The position numbers and the translations under genes are program-made. Shown here one piece after another: positions 1-7,904 of a stretch of 15,000 nucleotides of DNA; positions within the stretch are counted from its first letter, which is position 1; each line of letters begins with the position of its first letter. A model generated the notes under the pieces. The model did no database searches. It worked only from the letters and a program-made list of their open reading frames with translations, and was not told the DNA's origin. Source of the DNA: Penaeus vannamei (taxonomy: Eukaryota; Arthropoda; Malacostraca; Decapoda; Penaeidae); contig NC_091568.1 in NCBI RefSeq assembly GCF_042767895.1, positions 34,920,770 through 34,935,769 on the forward strand. The letters are read 5' to 3'.

Positions 1-420
1 TCACCCTCCCCCCCTTCTACCCTCCCCTTCCTCCCTTCCACCCTTCTAACCACCTCCCTCTTCTCCTCTTCTCCCTATCTCCCCTCATTCTTCCTCACTT
101 CCCTCTCTTCCTCACATTTAAAACCACTCTCTTACTCTTAGTTCTTCTCCCCTTCCTCCTCCTCCCATTCCATCTTAACCTCATCTTCCTCCAACTCCCC
201 CCACCCCCATTTTCTCACTCAACCTCCCCTTACCCCTCTCTCCCCTCCTCCCATCTCACCTCCCTCTCCCTCCAACTCCCACCTTACCCTCTAGCCTCCT
301 CCCTCCCTTCCTTCTGTCTAGCCTCCTCCCCCCCCCCCTCCCTTCCCTCACCTAATCCCATCTTTCCTCCCCTCTAACCCTTCTCCCCCTCCGTACCCCT
401 TCCCCCCCCCCCCCCCACCA
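1..420 (+). repeat. C-rich polypyrimidine tract, nearly free of G
   Basis: This block is almost entirely C and T with scattered A. I count only five G residues (about 141, 294, 315, 321 and 393) before the tract ends in a run of about 15 C at 402-416. The sequence is irregular (CCCTCC, CTTCC, CTCC mixtures) and has no fixed period. The complementary strand is a G-rich polypurine strand that could form triplex or quadruplex structures. It has no coding character. The tract is open on the left, so its true length is unknown. Confidence 0.9.
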
Positions 421-452
421 CTATGGCCGTTCACACTTCCCACCAAAACCTT

Positions 453-501
453 GTCACGTGATTCCGTTTGTTTACGTTGGTGTTGTAACTGTCACGTGAT
501 T
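453..501. promoter_or_regulatory. Paired identical E-boxes around a forkhead-like site
   Basis: The 11-mer GTCACGTGATT occurs at 453-463 and again at 491-501, so the two CACGTG palindromes are 38 bp apart. TGTTTAC, a match to the forkhead consensus, lies between them at 469-475. The flanks are complex sequence, not repeat. GTCACGTGAY resembles the CLEAR or M-box type E-box bound by the MiT/TFE bHLH-zip family; this is established for animals in general. Function here is inferred from motifs alone. Confidence 0.35.
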
Positions 502-540
502 TTGAGATATGTCTTTTTTTGTATGTTTTTTTTTTTTATG

Positions 541-780
541 TGTGAAATAGTCTTTTATTCTTGTTCTTGTTATCAGTGTCGTAATGATTATCATTATTAT
601 CTCTTATTGTTAATATCATCGTTACTGTTGATGTCATTGTCGTTATCATTATTATCCTTTTTATCATTATCATTATTACTGTTATTATCTTCATTATCAT
701 TTCCATCATCGTTATTATCATTTCCATCATCGTTATTATCATCTTAGATAATTCCATTCTCAGTTTTAATCACCATATTC
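541..780 (+). repeat. Imperfect ATT/ATC trinucleotide tract with a 21-bp duplication
   Basis: The block is an irregular mixture of ATT, ATC and GTT triplets. Near its right end a 21-bp unit beginning TTTCCATCATCG is duplicated exactly in tandem, at 700-720 and 721-741. T runs at 510-538 precede it. The small open frames across it are low-complexity and are not genes. Confidence 0.8.
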
Positions 781-782
781 AT

Positions 783-980
783 CAGAGAGAGAGAGGGGGG
801 AAGGAGGGAAGAGAGACAGAGACAGAGACAGGGACAGTGAAAGAGACAGAGACAGAGAAACAAAAAGACAGAAAAAAAGGAAAAAGCAGACATACAAACA
901 GACGGGAAACCAAACAACGAAAAAAACAAACAAACGAAAAAGACAACAACAAACACCCCCACCAACCCCCAACCCCCACC
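783..980 (+). repeat. Strand-biased GA / GACAGA / A-C tract lacking T
   Basis: The tract begins as GA dinucleotides with a G run. It becomes a GACAGA hexamer-like repeat at about 813-860, then AAAC and CAA-rich sequence. Only one T (838) is visible between 783 and 980. A-C sequence rich in CCCCC follows to about 1080. Confidence 0.85.
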
Positions 981-1048
981 TAGCCAGAACCCCCCAACTC
1001 ACCCCTCCCCCCCAACCCCACCAGACCCCCCATCAACCCACACGATCC

Positions 1049-1064
1049 CAGCGCCCCCTCCCGG
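1049..1064 (-). promoter_or_regulatory. CTCF-like motif (candidate)
   Basis: On the minus strand this reads CCGGGAGGGGGCGCTG. It matches the general CTCF core CCASYAGRKGGCGCTR at 14 of 16 positions and includes the AGGGGGCGC half that is most conserved between flies and vertebrates. The surroundings are C-rich on the plus strand, which raises the chance of a coincidental match. CTCF is present in many arthropods; binding here is inference. Confidence 0.3.
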
Positions 1065-1080
1065 CCCCCATTTGCACCTC

Positions 1081-1737
1081 CTGCAGGCGACGCAGAGGAG
1101 AGCAGAGACCCCCTCCTTCTGACTAGCAACAACTAGCAGCAACAACTAGCTGTCTGTCGAGGCGGATCTTGGTTCAAGTTCACCACGCACGACCATGTAT
1201 AGCGCTAATGCCATGTGCGTGTCTTGTGTATGTAATATTCCCGACGTTCATTCATACGTACATGTACATTCCTTACGTACAGGCCTTCTCCCTCTGGTGA
1301 TGATGTCATGGCACGTATAATGATGTGCGTATAGATACCTCATGCATATGTATACCGCCATGTACATACACAGTACATACATACCTATATACGTTCCTTT
1401 CTGTTGGTCAGGATGTCATGCTACTTATAATTTTACGTATGACGTCAAACATACACACAGATGCAAACATACCCTCCATACGTATTGTTATACTTTCGTA
1501 CGCGTATTAATCTAAATATAACCGCTTTTAGTGTTATTATTAGTTATTGGATTCACCTTTTTGATTTTATGATTTTTTTATCGTTATTCAGAAGTGGAGA
1601 AAACAAAAGATGTCTAAACAGCTGATAAATGTATATTTGAATAACGAATAATAACAAATAATAACTAATAAATGCATGAATATCAGAGAATAATTGTTAT
1701 CGATGAGTGCGATATTAATTGGTAGTTTGATGGAAAA
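1081..1737. other. Complex sequence without a recognisable gene
   Basis: About 650 bp of mixed-composition DNA. A faint duplication is visible: GATGTCATG at 1302-1310 and again at 1422-1430, each followed by a diverged CAC/CTAC-TATAA stretch, an offset of 120 bp. Many CGTAC, TACGT and ATGTAC words occur between 1250 and 1510. The longest open frames are 61-64 codons and show no domain. From about 1510 the sequence becomes AT-rich. Confidence 0.6.
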
Positions 1738-2110
1738 AGTAGAAGAAAAGGAAGAGGAAAAGGAAGAGATGAAAGAGAACACACAGAAGAGATCGACAAA
1801 TAAAAAAAACTTGAAAAAATAGAAGAGGAAAACACAACAGATAAAGAAGAAAAAGAAAGAAGAAGAAAAGGAAGAAGGAGAAGAAAAAAGTGGAGGAGGA
1901 GAAGAAGAAAAAAGAGGAGGAGGAGGAGGAGAAGAAGAAGAAAAAAGAGGAGGAGGAGAAGGAGAATAAAAAGGCGAAGGAGAAGAAGAAAAAAGAGGAG
2001 GAGGAGAAGAAGAAAACAGAGGAGGAGGAGGAGGAGGAGAAGAAAAAGGAGGAGGAGGAGGAGAAGAAAAAAGAGGAGGAGGAGAAGAAGAAAAAAGAGG
2101 AGAAGAACAA
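1738..2110 (+). repeat. Polypurine AAG/GAG tract
   Basis: The plus strand is almost all purine from about 1841 to 2108, built of GAAGAAG, GAGGAGGAG and AAAAA segments with rare pyrimidines (for example near 1891, 1968 and 2016). All three plus frames stay partly open as Lys/Glu-rich strings, and the minus strand reads as Leu/Ser/Phe strings. This openness is expected of stop-poor purine tracts and is not evidence of coding. It is a candidate for intramolecular triplex (H-DNA). Confidence 0.88.
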
Positions 2111-2466
2111 TAACAATAGTAAAATGAGGAGAAAGAAAAGAGACAAGACCTTCCCTGAGATTATCTTCCAAATCATAAATACAAAAGACGGATCGACAGG
2201 TCCTTTATCACCTCCCTCGATGTCAACAAAGGTCAAATTAATGGTTGTTTCCATTCAGACTTCGACCTAAGACTCCCGAGATTCATTAACCGTCTTTCTG
2301 TTTTTGTTTTTGTTTTTGTTTTCGACGCGGAGTATTTGCTGACGTTTGTTTTTGTTGTTTTTTATCATCCTTATTTTGTTCTGGTCTTTTGGTTTATTTG
2401 TGGGTGGGTTTTGTATCTATTTTTGTATTTTGGGTTTAGAGCTAGCAGTTACTTATCCGTTTATCC
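2111..2466. other. Complex sequence with a short (TTTTTG)n run
   Basis: About 355 bp between two repeat tracts. It holds a single AAGGTCA nuclear-receptor-like half-site near 2229-2235 and a short pentathymidine-G repeat at about 2299-2321. No gene, RNA or mobile element is recognisable. Confidence 0.5.
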
Positions 2467-2576
2467 TTGTCCTCCTCCTCCTCCTCTTTATCATCATCTT
2501 CATCTCCATTTTCTTCTTCTTTTTCATCATCATCATCATCTCCTTCTTCTTCATCATCATTAACATCATCATCATC

Positions 2577-2646
<70 letters not shown>

Positions 2647-2690
2647 ACACCACCACCGTCATCATCATCTTTATCCTTACAATAGCAGTT
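2467..2690 (+). repeat. ATC trinucleotide microsatellite
   Basis: The tract begins with CTC/TTC/ATC mixtures and sharpens into a perfect (TCA)n run at about 2578-2646, roughly 23 units. It then degrades through CACCACCG into mixed sequence. The frames read as poly-Ser, poly-Ile, poly-His or poly-Met, so none is a gene. Confidence 0.95.
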
Positions 2691-2985
2691 AGCATTATCG
2701 ACATCTATACTGCTGCATTACCGTTATCATTGCGATTTTCAACCTCTGAAAAAACAACAACATTTAACTCAATTTTTCCTAAGAAGCGGAACGCCATTAC
2801 AAAAACAAACAAGCACAAAAAATAGGTAAATACTTTGGGCAAATTTAGAATATTTTTTCCACTTGTAACAAGGACAGAATATTTCAGCATGTAACTTTTT
2901 TTCTTTTCTATTTTTTCTTGTTTTTTTCTTGTTTTTTTTTTTCTCTCTCTTGTCAGCTTGTTCTGTCACCTCTTTAGGCAACAGA
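2691..2985. other. AT-leaning complex sequence with T-rich end
   Basis: About 200 bp of complex DNA (2691-2895) is followed by T-rich sequence with TTTTTTCTTG words up to about 2950. I see no open frame of interest and no recognisable element. Confidence 0.5.
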
Positions 2986-3652
2986 GAGTGGGGAGGGGGA
3001 GGGGGAGGGGGCAGAGGAAGAGGAAGGGAAAGGGGAGGGGAAGGAGAAGGGGGAGAAGAAGGGGAAAAGGAAAAGAGAAGAGGAAAAGGAGAGGCATGGA
3101 AGGAGAGGGGGAAGGAGAAGGAGAAGTGGAGGGAAAGGGAAATGGGAAAGGGGAGAGGCATGGAAGGGGAAGGAGATGGAGAGAGTGGAAGGGGAATGAG
3201 GAGGTGCATGGGGCGAAAAGGAAAAGGGGGAAAAGGTGGATGAGAGAGAAAACGTGAAAGGGCAAGACAGGGGAGAGAAAGAAGAAGAAGGAGACGAATT
3301 AGAAAAATAGGAGGAAGATGGAGACAAAATAATGAGTATGAAGGGAGGGAAGCGATTGTGGGGAGGGGAAAGGGGGGAAAGGGGGAAAGGGAGGTGTCTG
3401 GGAAAGGGATGTGGGGAAGGGTAAAGGGGAAAGGGGAAGGGGAAGAGGCGAAGGGGAAAGGGATGTCTAGGGCTAGGGGAAAAGGGGATGTGGGACAAGG
3501 GAAAGGGGATGTCTAGGGGGAAGGGAAATGGGGGAAGGGCTAAGGGGAAGGGGAAAGGAGAGCCTAGGGGCAGGGGGAAAGGGGATGTCTAGGGGGAAAG
3601 GGGAAGGGGAAAGGGTTGTGGGTAAGGGAAATGGGGGTGTCTATGGGAAAGG
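2986..3652 (+). repeat. G-rich purine tract with quadruplex potential and a dispersed short motif
   Basis: About 670 bp of GGGGAAGG-type sequence. Runs of three or more G separated by A-rich loops occur throughout, so many overlapping plus-strand G-quadruplexes are possible. In the right half ATGTCTAGGG recurs at 3463-3472, 3509-3518 and 3585-3594. Diverged versions lie near 3392 and 3637 and a weaker one (AGCCTAGGGG) near 3561. This suggests a decayed long-unit tandem repeat. Open frames are Gly/Arg/Glu or Pro/Ser/Phe strings. Confidence 0.85.
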
Positions 3653-3754
3653 GTTAATGACGTCCATCAAGACAAGAGGACACGGAAGGACGTGGTGCCA
3701 AGGTGCCAAAAGACGAGTGGCACTTCTTCACTTATTCTAAAATCATTAATACAT
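3653..3754. other. Short complex spacer
   Basis: About 100 bp of mixed sequence between a G-rich tract and a CT tract. GGTGCCAAGGTGCCAAA contains a short tandem duplication near 3695-3710. Nothing else is recognisable. Confidence 0.5.
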
Positions 3755-3960
3755 CTCTCTCTCTCTCTGTCTTTCTATCTCTCTCTTTCTTTCTTTCTCC
3801 CCCTTCTTCTCTTTCTTCTTCATCTTCTTCTTTATCATCATCGTTATCACAATTTCTCTCCTTAATATCATCATTATCGCTATCCTTATTCATAAAATCA
3901 TCCCTACTATCACTTATTCTTTATTCATATCACCAAAAATCATCATCACAGTCACCATTT
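3755..3960 (+). repeat. CT / TTTC / ATC pyrimidine-rich repeat
   Basis: (TC)n at about 3755-3786 grades into TTTC and TTC triplets, then into imperfect ATC/ATT triplets to about 3960. Composition is strongly pyrimidine on the plus strand. The frames are poly-Ser/Leu. Confidence 0.85.
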
Positions 3961-4195
3961 TCGCTGATATATTTTTTTCTAAGACGTGAAATATATCTTA
4001 GACATAATATAACAGTATACAATATGCTACCACATGATATACCCTGTTTTGAGAAATTTACGAAGTAATGGCGATCTGAACTCATTACCTCTACTGCAAT
4101 TAAGAAAATTACAAGCAGGTATACAGGTATTCTTAACACGAATATTTACACTTGTGCTTGGACGGTCATTGGTGTAAATTTCTTTCTATATATTC
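3961..4195. other. AT-rich complex sequence with an 8-bp inverted repeat
   Basis: Mixed AT-rich DNA without a gene. ATTTACAC (4144-4151) and its complement GTGTAAAT (4172-4179) form a dyad with a 20-nt loop. This could be a weak hairpin or coincidence. Confidence 0.45.
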
Positions 4196-4414
4196 GCTAA
4201 TTCCTCTTTATTTATTCTATTTCATTTTATTAATTATTTTTATTAATTGTTAATTTCATTTATTATTTATTTTCATTTTAATTCATTTCATTAATTATTA
4301 ATTTCATTTATTTGTTTTTTTATTCTTTTTATTTATTTATTTATGCAAACAGCTGGTCAGTTGCTAATTCCTCTTTATTTTTGTTCTTCCTCTTCTTGCG
4401 AACAGTTGGTCAGT
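4196..4414 (+). repeat. ATTT/TTAAT-rich tract with interleaved direct repeats
   Basis: Most of the block is ATTT and TTAATTTCATT-type sequence. Two pairs of direct repeats are interleaved. An 18-mer starting GCTAATTCC is identical at 4196-4213 and 4363-4380. Another 18-mer, TGCAAACAGCTGGTCAGT at 4344-4361, recurs with two changes at 4397-4414. The second copy of the first pair sits between the two copies of the second pair. Confidence 0.7.
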
Positions 4415-4423
4415 GAGGTATAG

Positions 4424-4497
4424 CAGACACACACACACCCGCAGGCAAGCACGTAGGCATATATACAAGCAAGCACACACGCACACACGCACACATG
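4424..4497 (+). repeat. Short AC-rich repeat
   Basis: ACACACAC segments are interrupted by CGC and GGCAAGC words, with CACACACGC motifs near 4474-4494. It looks like a small degenerate CA microsatellite. Confidence 0.7.
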
Positions 4498-4950
4498 TTT
4501 TGGCTTAAAGTTCGTGTTTTCTTGATGTGTGTTTATGATGGTGGTGAGATTTAGGAGAAATCATGAATAAAAATAATAGCGGAAATCATGAATAAAAAAA
4601 TTAATAACTAAAATGCTAATATTTTCCTTTCATTTCATTACAATCATTTATAATTTGCTTTTAATCTTATTTACACGATATTTCAACCAAAAAAAAAAGA
4701 AAAAGAAATTGTTTTTTTCTCCATGTGTCTTGTTTTTTTTAAATATATTTATCTTCCTTAGTCTTTACCAATATATAACTACGCATGTCTATGATATAAC
4801 TTTTAGCACGTATACCATCTATCTACTTCTCCGCCTAAACATATTTGTAAACATTTCTTCCGCGAACGCTGAAAAGTCAATGTTTTTTCTTGTCCGTCAA
4901 AGCCAACTTTCTGCTAATTCTGCTAACTCATTGCAGTCTTTCTTCTTTTA
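4498..4950. other. AT-rich complex sequence
   Basis: About 450 bp without a recognisable gene. GAAATCATGAATAAAAA is duplicated at 4557-4573 and 4582-4598, 25 bp apart. A run of A at 4688-4698 is followed by T-rich sequence. A plus-strand frame of 112 codons (4613-4951) is open, but it is a Phe/Ile/Leu-rich translation of T-rich DNA with no motif. Confidence 0.5.
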
Positions 4951-5170
4951 GTGTTTCTTTCTTTCTTTCTCTTCTTCTTCTTCCTATTTTCTCTTCTTCT
5001 CAATCTCCTATTTCTTTTGAATTTCCTTCTCCTCTTGCTTCATAATTTTCTTCTCCTCTTATTCCTCTCTTTTCCCTTTCCTTCTTCTCCAGCTTCTTCA
5101 TTTCCTTCTCCTCCTATTCCTCCTCCATCTTCTTCTTCCATTTTTTCCCACCACTTCTTACTTTCTTCTC
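4951..5170 (+). repeat. TTC/CTC polypyrimidine tract
   Basis: The plus strand is nearly all pyrimidine, built of CTTCTTC, CTCCTC and TTTCTT words with a few A residues. The frames read as Phe/Leu/Ser strings. About 105 bp of complex sequence (5171-5275) separates it from the GT repeat. Confidence 0.8.
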
Positions 5171-5275
5171 TCGTGTTGTGTTATTACCAACTGTCAAATT
5201 TATGACTCATCTCGTGTGCTAATATTTCAACGTCATTTTCTGGCCTAATTGTACTTAATTCGATATAATGACGAA

Positions 5276-5520
5276 GTGTGTGTGTGTGTGACGTGAGAAG
5301 AGATGTATTTGTGTTTGTGTTTTTGTATGCGTTTGTGTGAGTGTGTAAGTGTAAGTGTGAGAATGAGTGTGAGTGTGTTTGTAAGTGTGAGAATGAGTGT
5401 GTGAGTGTGTAAGTGTAAGTGTGAGAATGAGTGTGTGTGTGTGCTTGTAAGTGTGAGAATGAGTGTGTGTGTGTTAGTAAGTGTGAGAATGAGTGTGTGT
5501 GAGAGAGAGAGAATGAGTTT
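5276..5520 (+). repeat. GT-based minisatellite, unit 30-34 bp
   Basis: GTGAGAATGAGTGT recurs at 5357, 5387, 5421, 5453 and 5483, with starts 30, 34, 32 and 30 bp apart. Most copies are preceded by GTAAGT. The remainder of each unit is GT dinucleotide. This is a higher-order repeat grown from GT sequence, and it ends in a short GAGAGAGA segment. Confidence 0.85.
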
Positions 5521-5526
5521 GTTTGT

Positions 5527-5745
<219 letters not shown>

Positions 5746-5940
5746 AATATGTTAAGTTTACGTGTGTGAATATACAACCTATACTTACTCACGCCTGTCT
5801 CTATTTACCAACAAAAACAATCAACGAACACATACCAAAAAAGAAAACAAAAGTAATTAAGAAACAAACCAACAAACAAATACATCCCAGTTTAAAAGAT
5901 AAACAAAAAAGACCTTTCTATTTACAACGCAATCACTCTC
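5746..5940. other. A/C-rich complex sequence
   Basis: About 195 bp of mixed DNA with AACAAACAAAC words near 5865-5880. Nothing recognisable apart from the A-rich composition. Confidence 0.5.
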
Positions 5941-6105
5941 CTTAATTTCTGCCCACTCATGCCCCCAGGTACCTGTCAGGCGGAACCAGGAAGTGTCATA
6001 AGAAATGTACTGTAATTGGCGATATGGCAACGTCGCACACCTTGCCATACGCGAAGGTTGGCAACCGCGCAAACAAATGAGCGAAGACATGCGCATTTTT
6101 CCATA
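5941..6105. promoter_or_regulatory. Compact complex island with palindromes and ETS-like site
   Basis: This is one of the few stretches with balanced composition and several CpG. CAGGTACCTG, a perfect 10-bp palindrome of two opposed Snail/ZEB-type E-box cores, is at 5966-5975. ACCAGGAAGT at 5985-5994 resembles an ETS site. TATGGCAA (6023-6030) and TTGCCATA (6042-6049) form an 8-bp dyad. GGTTG-G-CAACC (6056-6066) is a second dyad. The cluster could be a cis-regulatory element; this is inferred from motif density. Confidence 0.3.
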
Positions 6106-6528
6106 AATAATTTCTCTTTTTCGATTTGTTTTTCGCTTTTATTTGATGCTAATTATTTGTTGAAATAAGAGAGAGTTGAGATGAGTAGATATGGATGAAT
6201 TTAAGATGAAAAGAATATATCAAAAATGAAATATAGAGAAACAAATATGACGAAAGGGCGTAACTGTTTTGTTTCTTGTGGCCTTCGTATGTCCAAGAAA
6301 GGTTAGCATAAAAAAAATCGTATTTTGTTGTTGCTTTCATATGTTTTTTGTGGCAGTTTTTCATTGTTGTTTTTTTCCTTTGTTGTTGCTGACGGAAGGA
6401 TGAACTTGCATTAAAGCTCCCACTTTCCCTTTTGATTTTAAAAAGACCAATAGGATGCAAGGAGAAAAGAAAAAAAGGAGGATGAAATAAATAATAATAA
6501 TAGAAATGAGAAACGGAAAAAAACAAAG

Positions 6529-6530
<2 letters not shown>
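6106..6530. other. AT-rich complex sequence without a gene
   Basis: About 425 bp of complex DNA between the island and a GA microsatellite. TTTGTTGTTGCT-like words occur twice, near 6325 and 6380. Minus-strand frames across it are continuations of the GA-repeat frame and carry no domain. No mobile-element ends are visible. Confidence 0.5.

Positions 6531-6532
<2 letters not shown>

Positions 6533-6617
<85 letters not shown>
6533..6617 (+). repeat. Perfect (AG)n microsatellite, about 42 units
   Basis: About 85 bp of uninterrupted AG, followed by A-rich CAAACAAA sequence to about 6745. Frames read as Arg/Glu or Leu/Ser. The mirror symmetry makes it triplex-prone. Confidence 0.97.
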
Positions 6618-6620
<3 letters not shown>

Positions 6621-6745
6621 TAAACAAAAAGGAAACAAAACAAACAAATCACGGACAAAAAACAACAACAAACATCACACCAAAAGCCTACGAAAGAGCC
6701 CCAGAAGGAAAACAACGATAAAAAAGAAGAGAGAAGCGCAAAAAC

Positions 6746-7040
6746 GAGACAACTCCCCTCCCCCCTCCTTCTCTACACCCCAACCAGCCCCCCCTCCCCC
6801 TCCTAACCCCCAACCCCCCTTCGTCTTCACCCTCGGGGCAACCACAGGAGAGACGTAGAAAGAGGGGGGGGAGGGGAACAGGTAGAGAGGGAGAGGGGGA
6901 AGGGCCAGAGGGGGGAGAGGAGAAGAGGGAGAGGGTAGAGAGGGAAGAGGGAATGGGTAGCAGGGGGAGAGGGGAATACACAGCGGGAGCAAGCAAATGG
7001 GTAGCAGGGGGGAGGGGGGGAGAAGGGGCGGGGGTAAGGC
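6746..7040. repeat. C-rich tract followed by G-rich purine tract
   Basis: 6746-6825 is CCCCTCC-type sequence with A. After a short complex joint that includes a CCTCGGGG stretch near 6831, 6855-7040 is GGGGAGAGGG-type purine sequence. GGGTAGCAGGGGG is duplicated near 6955 and 7000. G runs could form quadruplexes on the plus strand in the right part and on the minus strand in the left part. Confidence 0.8.
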
Positions 7041-7067
7041 AAGGTCGACCCGCTCGTACTGCCACAC

Positions 7068-7312
7068 TGACACCCCTCCCCCTCCTTTTCTCGCCTTTCC
7101 TCCTCCTCCTTTACTTCCCTCTCCTCCTCCTTTTCTTCCCTCTCCACCTCCTTTTCTTCCCTCTCCTCCTCCCTCTTTTCTTCCCTCTCCTCCTCATCAT
7201 CCTTCTTCTCCCTCTCCTCCTCCTCCTTCTCTTCCCTTTCCTCCTCCTCCTTTCCTCCTTTTCTTCCCTCTCCTCCTCCTCTTCTTCCCTCTCCTCCTCC
7301 TTCTTCTCCAAG
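7068..7312 (+). repeat. CCTCCT pyrimidine minisatellite, unit near 21 bp
   Basis: CTTCCCTCTCC recurs at about 7114, 7135, 7156, 7180, 7263 and 7284, with less perfect copies between, and starts mostly 21 or 24 bp apart. The tract directly follows a purine tract of broadly complementary composition, so the two could fold back on each other around the joint near 7041-7067. Confidence 0.85.
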
Positions 7313-7432
7313 TACCTTGCTGACTCGGGATGCTGCGCCGTGTGATGTGTGCACGGAGATGATGATCATTATGTGCGCGTGGAGCTTTTGCCTTTTTCGA
7401 AAGGGGCGGGGACTTCATAATGAATTTTTTGC
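7313..7432. other. Short complex island
   Basis: About 120 bp of mixed, CpG-containing sequence. TGCTGACTC at 7318-7326 resembles a Maf/AP-1 type half-site. AAGGGGCGGGGAC at 7401-7413 contains a GC-box-like GGGGCGGGG. These are isolated motif matches with no gene attached. Confidence 0.4.
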
Positions 7433-7705
7433 ACTAAACTGGGAAGTTACGATTTTTTTTTTTTTTTTTTTTTACTAAACTGGGGAGTTATTGTATTTCA
7501 TTTTATTGTATTTCATTTATTTATTTTATTGTATTTTTGTTTTACTAAACTGAGGAGTTATTTTATTATATTTATTTATTTATTTATGTATTAGTAAACT
7601 GGGGAGTTATTTTATTTTATTTATTTATTTTATTTTATTATTATTATTTTTTTTTTACTAAACCTGGGAGTTTTTTTTTATTAAACATTTCATTTTACTA
7701 AACAC
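7433..7705 (+). repeat. Core-and-spacer minisatellite: 17-bp core with variable AT-rich spacers
   Basis: A core close to ACTAAACTGGGGAGTTA recurs at 7433-7449, 7474-7490, 7544-7560, 7593-7609 and 7657-7672. Shortened TTAAAC and ACTAAAC remnants lie at 7681 and 7697. Start spacings are 41, 70, 49, 64 and 40 bp. Spacers are T runs or TTTA/TTTTA slippage sequence of differing length and content. The core holds a short dyad, AACT-GGGG-AGTT, kept in copies 1-4 apart from spacer changes. Not coding. Confidence 0.85.
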
Positions 7706-7904
7706 TAAACGACGTAGACTATAACTATAAACAAAAACAGCAACAAGAACAACGAAACGAGAAGTAAATAAACATTTATGAATCACAAATAGGAAGAAAA
7801 CACCTCATCGGGAACATTAATGCATTACCACCCACACACAAGAAATGAAAAAAATTAGCATAATTCAATATACACGTCATTAGCATCTCAAATTACGGTC
7901 CCTC
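7706..7904. other. A-rich complex sequence
   Basis: About 200 bp of A-rich mixed DNA following the core/spacer array. I see no gene, RNA or element ends. Confidence 0.5.

Noticed and set aside
1150..1190. GGTTCAAGTTC at 1171-1181 resembling a Pol III B box (tRNA or SINE head)
   Set aside because: No A box at the right distance, no cloverleaf, and no terminator or tail nearby.
1683..2270. Overlapping long open frames on both strands (up to about 179 codons)
   Set aside because: They are translations of one AAG/GAG tract: Lys/Glu strings on plus and Leu/Ser/Phe strings on minus. Polypurine DNA lacks stop codons, so openness carries no weight.
4144..4179. ATTTACAC/GTGTAAAT as terminal inverted repeats of a small transposon
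   Set aside because: Only 36 bp end to end and with no flanking target-site duplication that I can see, so too small for an element.
7433..7705. Core plus variable spacer also resembles a CRISPR array
   Set aside because: The core is only 17 bp, the spacers vary from about 24 to 53 bp and are low-complexity T or TTTA runs rather than unique sequence, and no cas-like gene is present.
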